A stretch of 35,932 nt of DNA, taken from the NCBI GenBank assembly GCA_036661035.1, contig JAVWZM010000017.1, positions 1 to 35,932 of the forward strand, given 5' to 3'. The translations under genes and the position numbers were made by a program. The notes beneath the pieces are model-generated. The model saw nothing but the letters and a program-made list of their open reading frames with translations. It was not told where the DNA came from and searched no databases. The DNA comes from JAGPHI01 sp036661035 (GTDB taxonomy: Bacteria; Bacillota; Clostridia; Oscillospirales; Ruminococcaceae). How positions within the stretch are numbered: the stretch's first letter is position 1; every line of letters starts with the position of its first letter. Below are positions 30,944 through 35,932 of this stretch, piece after piece.

Positions 30944-31050
30944 ATAGCAACTTGACTTATTATTGCCATTGTACGCGAGCCTTTTGTCCGGTTGCATACA
31001 TCAAGGACGAGGGCTTTAGTAGGACAATCAAAGGGAAAATTGCTGTATAA
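30944..31050 (+). repeat. intergenic repeat copy C inside the mod operon
   Basis: Full-length member matching the reverse complement of 10591-10696 over about 104 bases at roughly 80% by eye. It starts ATAGCAACTTGACTTATTAT and carries the shared blocks TTGCATACA and GGACAATCAAAGG. It lies between modA and modB. The promoter-like core that faces genes in the other two copies would point backwards into modA here, and its TTGACA has decayed to CGGACA. An outer TATAGCAA (30943) / TTGCTATA (31071-31078) pair may be the true element ends. Confidence 0.7.
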
Positions 31051-31101
31051 AGCGGTGCGGTATACGCACATTGCTATACTAAAACAGAACGGAGCGGCAC
31101 C

Positions 31102-31773
31102 ATGGATTTTCGTCCTCTTTGGGTATCTGTAAAAATATCCATTTTAGCCACAATAATAGTGTTTATATTAGGGCTTGTTGCGGCAAGGCTGGTTTATAAA
31201 ACACATGGCGCGGCAAGATATATTGCAGATGTGCTTTTCAGTCTGCCCCTTGTTTTGCCGCCAACCGTTGTGGGTTTTTACCTCTTGGTGTGCTTTGGCA
31301 AAAACAGCCCTGTGGGGCAATTTATGGCAAAGCTTGATATTTCTTTTATTTTCACATGGCAGGCGGCGCTTTTGGCGGCGGCTGTAGTGGCTTTTCCCCT
31401 TATGTATCGCGCGGCAATTTCGGCATTTGAGCAAGTGGACAATACCCTTATATCCGCCGCACGCACCCTTGGCATGAGCGAGGCGAAAATATTTTTCCGC
31501 TTGCTTTTGCCCCTTTCGTGGCAGGGCATTGTGGGGGGCATTGTGCTTTCTTTCGCCCGCGCACTGGGGGAATTTGGTGCAACCATGATGATAGCGGGCA
31601 ATATCCCCGGCCGCACACAAACCATGCCATTGGCTATTTATTTTGCCATGGCAGGTGGCGACATGCGCGCCGCTACAGTGTGGGTGATTATCATTACCGC
31701 CGTAAGCTGTGCCATGCTTGCTATTATCAACGGCTATAGCGCGAAACGAGCAAAGCGGGGTGCAGGCGCATGA
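31102..31773 (+). CDS. modB: molybdate ABC transporter permease
   Basis: A 223-residue permease with five or six membrane helices. The ATPase-docking loop ISAARTLGMSEAKIFFRLLLP (about 117-137) and FARALGEFGATMMIAGNIPGRTQT (about 153-176) are typical ModB features. It moves molybdate delivered by ModA into the cytoplasm. GGAGCGG lies before the ATG. Its end overlaps modC by ATGA. Confidence 0.95.
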   Translation: MDFRPLWVSVKISILATIIVFILGLVAARLVYKTHGAARYIADVLFSLPLVLPPTVVGFYLLVCFGKNSPVGQFMAKLDISFIFTWQAALLAAAVVAFPLMYRAAISAFEQVDNTLISAARTLGMSEAKIFFRLLLPLSWQGIVGGIVLSFARALGEFGATMMIAGNIPGRTQTMPLAIYFAMAGGDMRAATVWVIIITAVSCAMLAIINGYSAKRAKRGAGA

Positions 31774-32777
31774 GCTTATTTGTAGATATATTAAAAGAAC
31801 TGGACGGCTTTACATTACGAGTGAAGATATCCGAGGAAAGCGGCGTTTTAGGCATTTTGGGCGCGTCTGGCGCAGGCAAAAGCATGACGCTTGGCTGTAT
31901 AGCAGGGCTTATAAAGCCCACAAGCGGCAAAATAGTTTTAAACGGGCGCACCTTGTTCGACAGCGAAATGCATATTAATTTGCCGCCACAAAAGCGGAAT
32001 ATCGGATATTTGTTTCAAAGCTGTGCCCTTTTTCCAAACATGACTCTTTTGCAAAACGTAGGTGCAGGCGTAAAAGATAAAAACCGCAAAGGCGAATTGT
32101 GCGAAAAATATATTAAGCTTTTGCAGCTTGGCGGCTGCGAAAACCGATATCCCTCGCAGCTTTCAGGTGGGCAGAAACAGCGCGCCGCCTTGGCAAGATG
32201 CCTTGCCGCCGAGCCTGAGCTGCTTTTATTAGACGAGCCGTTTTCGGCACTTGATACCATGCTGAAAAACGATATAGAAGACGAATTTTTGCCGCTGCTA
32301 AACGCGTTTAACGGAAATGTGCTGTATGTTTCTCATAATTTACAGGAGCTTTATAAGGCTTCAAACCGCCTTTGCCTTTTGCATGGCGGCCATGTGGTGG
32401 AATGTGGCGATACGCGCAAGCTTTTCAGCGCGCCTCATTATGTGGTGTCGGCAAGGCTTTTCGGTTGCCGCAATTTTATCCCCCTGTCAAAAACCGAGCA
32501 AGGTGTTTATTCGGACGTGCTAAACATTAATATTCCGAACAAAGAAGGAGATTTTGTAGGAATTTACGAAAAAAATCTGCATGTTATCAGCGAAAACACA
32601 GCTTATATTAAGGGGCAGGTAATAGCGAAAATATGCTTGCCAAACAAAACTGTTTTGCGCGTTGCTCAAGATGTTGGCACGCTTTACGCAACCGATATCG
32701 CAAACAGTCCCTATCAAATAGGTGATATTGTGGGCTTATCCTTTGACGAAAAAGATATTTTTGTGCTAAAAGCATAA
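31770..32777 (+). CDS. modC: molybdate ABC transporter ATPase
   Basis: A 335-residue ATPase. Walker A GASGAGKS at 31-38, Q-loop Gln83, signature LSGGQ at 131-135, Walker B LLLLDE ending in Glu156, and the switch His189. The last 90 residues (after about 245) fit a TOBE/MOP-like accessory domain of the ModC type that can bind oxyanion. Translation is coupled to modB by a 4-base overlap. It is the last gene of the purine/molybdenum cluster. Confidence 0.94.
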   Translation: MSLFVDILKELDGFTLRVKISEESGVLGILGASGAGKSMTLGCIAGLIKPTSGKIVLNGRTLFDSEMHINLPPQKRNIGYLFQSCALFPNMTLLQNVGAGVKDKNRKGELCEKYIKLLQLGGCENRYPSQLSGGQKQRAALARCLAAEPELLLLDEPFSALDTMLKNDIEDEFLPLLNAFNGNVLYVSHNLQELYKASNRLCLLHGGHVVECGDTRKLFSAPHYVVSARLFGCRNFIPLSKTEQGVYSDVLNINIPNKEGDFVGIYEKNLHVISENTAYIKGQVIAKICLPNKTVLRVAQDVGTLYATDIANSPYQIGDIVGLSFDEKDIFVLKA

Positions 32778-32783
32778 AAATAA

Positions 32784-32812
32784 TTTACATTTGCACTTTA
32801 AAATGGTAAAAT
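32784..32812 (+). promoter_or_regulatory. promoter of the endonuclease/phosphatase-fold gene
   Basis: TTTACA (32784-32789), an exact 17-base spacer and TAAAAT (32807-32812), about 80 bases before the next ATG. It suggests that the gene at 32895 is transcribed separately from the mod genes. Confidence 0.6.
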
Positions 32813-32894
32813 AACCACATACCCATGTAATTTATATTGTGTTCAAATATCCATAAGATGCTGTTTACGGCATCGGCATTAAGGGGGAATTGTG

Positions 32895-34001
32895 ATGAAA
32901 AAGGTTTTAAAGCGCGGCTTATTGGCGATTTTGGGCATAGTGTTGGCACTTGTGCTAATAGTGGGCGGTTACATATTGTACGCGCAGCTGCAATATTATC
33001 GCATAGAAGATTTTGCAAAGCTTGATATTGCAAACGGGCAAAGCACCATGCTCAAACAGGGCAAGGAATATACAGCCGTAACATCTAATATCGGCTTTGG
33101 CGCATACGACAGAGAATATTCGTTTTTTATGGATACAGGCGTTATGCTGGACGGCACAGCGGTTAGCGGCAAATACGGCAAAGCATCTAGCAAGGAAGCC
33201 GCCGCGCGCAATACAGACAGCGCCGTAAAAGCCCTTAAAGCGCTAGATGCAGATTTTTACCTTGTGCAAGAGGTAGACGAGGACGCAACTCGCAGCTTTC
33301 ATATCAACCAGCGCAAGGCATTGGCCGATGCCTTTCCAAACCATAGCGAAAGCTATGCCGAAAATTTTCACTCGGCTTTTTTAATGTATCCTTTTAACGA
33401 TCCACATGGCAAAACTATAGCAGGCGTATCCACCTTGGCAGACGTAAAAACAAGCGAGGCTGTGCGCCGCAGCTATCCTGTGGACAACAGCTTTTTTACC
33501 AAGTTTTTCGATTTGGATCGCTGCTTTGCCGTAACCCGTGCGCCTGTAGAGGGCGGTGGCGAGCTTGTGATAATCAACAGCCATATGTCTGCCTACGATA
33601 AAGGCGGCACAATACGAGCGTCGCAGCTAAAGCTTTTAAATGAGGTGCTTACCGAGGAGCTTGATAAGGGAAATTACGTTATTGTGGGCGGAGATTTTAA
33701 CCATGCTCTTGGCGATACCGCAAACGCGTTTCCTTCACAGCAACAGTTTCCGGGCTGGGTATACGAGCTGTCAAACGCAGATTTGGCAAAGGGCTACAGC
33801 ATAGTGTCAGCAGTAAACGATCACGAGGTGGCAACTTGCCGCGGCGCGGATATTCCATACAAAAAAGGCGTAAATTTTGAAACCGTGGTAGATGGGTTTA
33901 TAGTGTCGGACAATATCGACGCTCAAAGCCTAAATATAGATACAGGCTATGAATTTAGCGACCATAACCCTGTAAAGCTTACCTTTAAATTAGCGGCGTA
34001 A
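32895..34001 (+). CDS. membrane-anchored endonuclease/exonuclease/phosphatase-fold protein
   Basis: A 368-residue protein with one N-terminal membrane helix (about 8-30) and an outward-facing DNase I-like domain. Family residues are visible: TSNIGFG (Asn near the start of the domain), LVQEVDED (metal-binding Glu), NSHMSAYD, VGGDFNH and SDHNPV (catalytic His). The fold covers nucleases, sphingomyelinases and phosphoinositide phosphatases; the substrate here cannot be told. The ATG at 32895 is chosen over a GTG at 32892 because AAGGGGG lies 7 bases upstream. Own promoter upstream and terminator downstream. Confidence 0.88.
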   Translation: MKKVLKRGLLAILGIVLALVLIVGGYILYAQLQYYRIEDFAKLDIANGQSTMLKQGKEYTAVTSNIGFGAYDREYSFFMDTGVMLDGTAVSGKYGKASSKEAAARNTDSAVKALKALDADFYLVQEVDEDATRSFHINQRKALADAFPNHSESYAENFHSAFLMYPFNDPHGKTIAGVSTLADVKTSEAVRRSYPVDNSFFTKFFDLDRCFAVTRAPVEGGGELVIINSHMSAYDKGGTIRASQLKLLNEVLTEELDKGNYVIVGGDFNHALGDTANAFPSQQQFPGWVYELSNADLAKGYSIVSAVNDHEVATCRGADIPYKKGVNFETVVDGFIVSDNIDAQSLNIDTGYEFSDHNPVKLTFKLAA

Positions 34002-34048
34002 GCTGCAAATGAAAGCCCTTTGTAAAATGTTTGGGCAGATAAAAGATG

Positions 34049-34098
34049 AATTGCGCCAAGGTGTCCTTGCATAGAACACCTTAGCGCAATTTCTATTT
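34049..34098 (+). terminator. terminator of the endonuclease-fold gene
   Basis: AATTGCGCCAAGGTGT (34049-34064) pairs with ACACCTTAGCGCAATT (34076-34091) with one mismatch, followed by TCTATTTT. It lies 48 bases after the stop codon. Confidence 0.8.
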
Positions 34099-34132
34099 TA
34101 CGGATAGCTACCCCAACATTTGACAAAGAGCC

Positions 34133-34181
34133 ATAAAAAATCTCCCTCAAAATGGCTAGAAAAACCATTTTGAGGGAGATT
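34133..34181 (-). terminator. terminator of the second MATE gene
   Basis: Perfect 17-bp stem AATCTCCCTCAAAATGG (34139-34155) with its complement at 34165-34181. On the minus strand TTTTTTA follows directly, which ends the MATE transcript. Confidence 0.9.
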
Positions 34182-34242
34182 GCTCTTTTATAGGCTGCAT
34201 GAGTGGATTGTGCTTTTAAAGCTGAGTAACTGCACATACGAG

Positions 34243-35595
34243 TTAAATTACGCTGTTCTTTTTCCATCTTCCGCTAAAGAAATACGGCACCGTTAGCAAT
34301 AGGCCAAGTACCCAGCCTATGGCAAAGCAGTAATGCATATTGTCGCGCCCCAATGTGGCGGCAAGTATATATGCGGCAGGCACTCTGGCAAGCCAAAGGG
34401 ATAAAATAGACGAAATAAGCGGCACCATCATTTCCCCCGCTCCGCGCATTACGCTGTTTAAGACGAACATTATTGCAAGCATGGAGTAAAATGGCATTAT
34501 GCGTGTAAGATATGCCATGCCGGAATCTATTACGGCTTGCTCGGTTGAGAACATGCGCATCAAAAAGTCGCCAAAGGGCATTAATATTAAAGCGGCGGCT
34601 ATGCTGAAAATGCAGCTTAACACAAGGGCAGATATTGTGCCGTTTTTTACGCGCTCAGGCTTTTTCGCACCTATATTTTGCCCTACAAAGGTGGTGGCAG
34701 CGGTGGCAAAGCTTTGTATAGGCATAAAGGCAAAGGTGTCTAGCTTGTTTGCACCATTATACCCTGCCATAAAGTCGGAGCCGTAGCTGTTTACAAGGCG
34801 CTGCAATGCCATTACGCCGATGCTGAACAATGCTTGCTGTATGCCGGCAGGCACGCCAAGCTTAACTATTTTCTTAAAAAGCTCTTTATCAAACCTAAAG
34901 CCAAAAAGGCTTATGTGCAGCTCGGGATATTTTTTGTTAATGTAAAAAATACCGAAAAGCCAGCTGAATATCTGCGCTATAACAGTGGCGATAGCCACAC
35001 CTGCAACGCCAAGGGGAATGACCAGCACGAAAAACAAATCCAGTACAATATTAAGGGCGCAGGCTATCACAAGGAACAAAAGCGGCGTGCGAGAATCGCC
35101 AAGGCCTTGCAAAATGCCCGCGTTTGCGTTATACCCAAGTGTACCGATAAGCCCACCCAGTACAATCAGCATGTAGATGTGGCTTTCGCCATAGGTGTCC
35201 GTTGGCACATTCAGCAGGTGCAAAACAGGGCCGCTGATAAATATGCCAAAAAGCGAAAGGGGCACCACGCCTATCATTAACCCTGTGTAAATAGTGTCAA
35301 CAGTGGCTTTCATTTTAGCGTTATCGCCGGCACCGTAATATTGGCTTACCATTACCATTGCGCCAATGCCAAGCCCCATAAAAAGGCTGGACAGCAAAAA
35401 GATAACGGGAAACGCCGTGCCCACTGCCGCAAGTGCGGTTTTGCCCACAAAGCGGCCCACCACAATGCTGTCTACCATATTATATAATTGCTGGAACATA
35501 TTGCCTATCAAAAGTGGTATTGCAAAGCGCACAATATGCTTTGTTGCGCTGCCTACCGTCATATCTGTAAGCCCTTGATTTTTTTCTTTTGTCAT
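34243..35595 (-). CDS. MATE family efflux transporter
   Basis: A 450-residue, 12-helix MATE exporter. IPLLIGNMFQQLYNMVDSIVVGRFVGKTALAAVG (about 30-63) is the typical N-terminal signature of the NorM/DinF-like clade common in Clostridia; FVGQNIGAKKPERVK marks the second half. It exports unknown compounds with Na+ or H+ entry. The ATG at 35595 is preferred to 35616 because GAGGA lies 9 bases before it. A near-consensus promoter and a strong terminator make it a single-gene unit. Confidence 0.92.
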   Translation of the reverse strand: MTKEKNQGLTDMTVGSATKHIVRFAIPLLIGNMFQQLYNMVDSIVVGRFVGKTALAAVGTAFPVIFLLSSLFMGLGIGAMVMVSQYYGAGDNAKMKATVDTIYTGLMIGVVPLSLFGIFISGPVLHLLNVPTDTYGESHIYMLIVLGGLIGTLGYNANAGILQGLGDSRTPLLFLVIACALNIVLDLFFVLVIPLGVAGVAIATVIAQIFSWLFGIFYINKKYPELHISLFGFRFDKELFKKIVKLGVPAGIQQALFSIGVMALQRLVNSYGSDFMAGYNGANKLDTFAFMPIQSFATAATTFVGQNIGAKKPERVKNGTISALVLSCIFSIAAALILMPFGDFLMRMFSTEQAVIDSGMAYLTRIMPFYSMLAIMFVLNSVMRGAGEMMVPLISSILSLWLARVPAAYILAATLGRDNMHYCFAIGWVLGLLLTVPYFFSGRWKKNSVI

Positions 35596-35618
35596 AATCA
35601 CATTTCCTCTCAACACTT

Positions 35619-35647
35619 ATTGTACCTTGCAAAAAAAATACAGTCAA
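35619..35647 (-). promoter_or_regulatory. promoter of the second MATE gene
   Basis: On the minus strand, TTGACT (35642-35647), an exact 17-base spacer with an A/T tract, and TACAAT (35619-35624), about 25 bases before the MATE ATG. Confidence 0.8.
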
Positions 35648-35932
35648 GAGAAAAGGGACAAATAATAGAGAATTAAAGAACATTATGCATAGCGTTGTAA
35701 AAATACGGCGGATAAAATATATTAATCAAAAATAAATCTATCGCAATAAAATTACCAATATGGTACAATAATTTTAAGGACGTAATGCGGCAAAGCACTT
35801 CGCGTTTACAAGGCAACTGTTTTGCTCCTGCTCCGCCCGCTAGGTTTTGCAGTTTAACTGCATTTTGCAATCTCTGCGTGATAGTGCAATCTTGCCGTAT
35901 TCTCCCCACTCCGTAGGGGCGGGGCTCTGTGT
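35648..35932. other. gene-free right edge
   Basis: No credible gene is seen. A weak TACAAT box lies near 35762. From about 35830 the sequence has GC-rich patches with a partial inverted repeat GCAGTTTAACTGC (35849-35861), and the window ends in GTAGGGGCGGGGCTCTGTGT. That last stretch looks like the first arm of a GC-rich hairpin repeat cut by the window edge. Confidence 0.4.

Noticed and set aside
1829..35595. The two MATE genes as a recent duplication or transposon ends
   Set aside because: Their protein sequences differ clearly in signatures and length; they belong to different parts of the MATE family.

Overview
The window looks like chromosomal DNA from an anaerobic Firmicutes, most likely class Clostridia. 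This rests on AGGAGG-type ribosome binding sites, sigma-A-like promoters, several TTG starts, a desulfoferrodoxin, lipoprotein solute-binding proteins with short lipoboxes, and a pair of uncharacterised proteins (DUF6323 and DUF6179-like) that I know from Clostridia. The family or genus cannot be read from the sequence. No rRNA, intact tRNA, CRISPR array or insertion sequence is visible.

Layout. (1) 1-1010: left edge, with the tail of an unknown gene, a tRNA 3' end without its 5' half (probable attachment-site scar of an element lying further left), and an AT-rich alpha/beta hydrolase whose base use differs from the rest. (2) 1179-3749, minus strand: YjbR-like and DUF1653 proteins, a MATE exporter and an HU protein. 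(3) 4043-11649: an alpha-glucan unit with malQ, two CUT1 permeases, a lipoprotein binding protein and a LacI regulator on the minus strand, plus a DUF624/YesL-like membrane protein on the plus strand. (4) 11887-18421: an aconitase-superfamily hydratase divergent from a SARP-like regulator, a nucleoid-associated protein, asnS and desulfoferrodoxin. (5) 18528-20841, minus strand: gntR and the DUF6323/DUF6179 pair. (6) 21268-32777, plus strand: an 11.5 kb co-directional cluster, guanine deaminase - xanthine dehydrogenase (3 subunits) - ModE-like regulator - MoeA-like protein - moaC - moaA - MOSC - mogA - modA - modB - modC. (7) 32895-35595: a membrane-anchored endonuclease/phosphatase-fold protein and a second MATE exporter.

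How the genes work together. The cluster at 21-33 kb is a near self-contained guanine-to-urate module. GuaD makes xanthine, the Mo/Fe-S/FAD enzyme oxidises it, the moa/mog/MOSC genes make and handle its cofactor, and ModABC imports molybdate. The divergent GntR is the obvious local regulator. Some cofactor genes (moaD, moaE, a canonical moeA) are not in the window. The malEFG-malQ-lacI block imports and remodels maltodextrins, and its LacI probably represses itself through a clear palindrome.

The most unusual layer is intergenic. A repeat of about 105 bp occurs three times (3981, 10591 and 30944), with an embedded promoter-like sequence that is intact where it faces a gene and decayed where it would be antisense. 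A second hairpin-plus-tail repeat occurs at 3264 and 21053, with a possible relative at 26232. A 111-bp nested inverted repeat lies between malE and malF.
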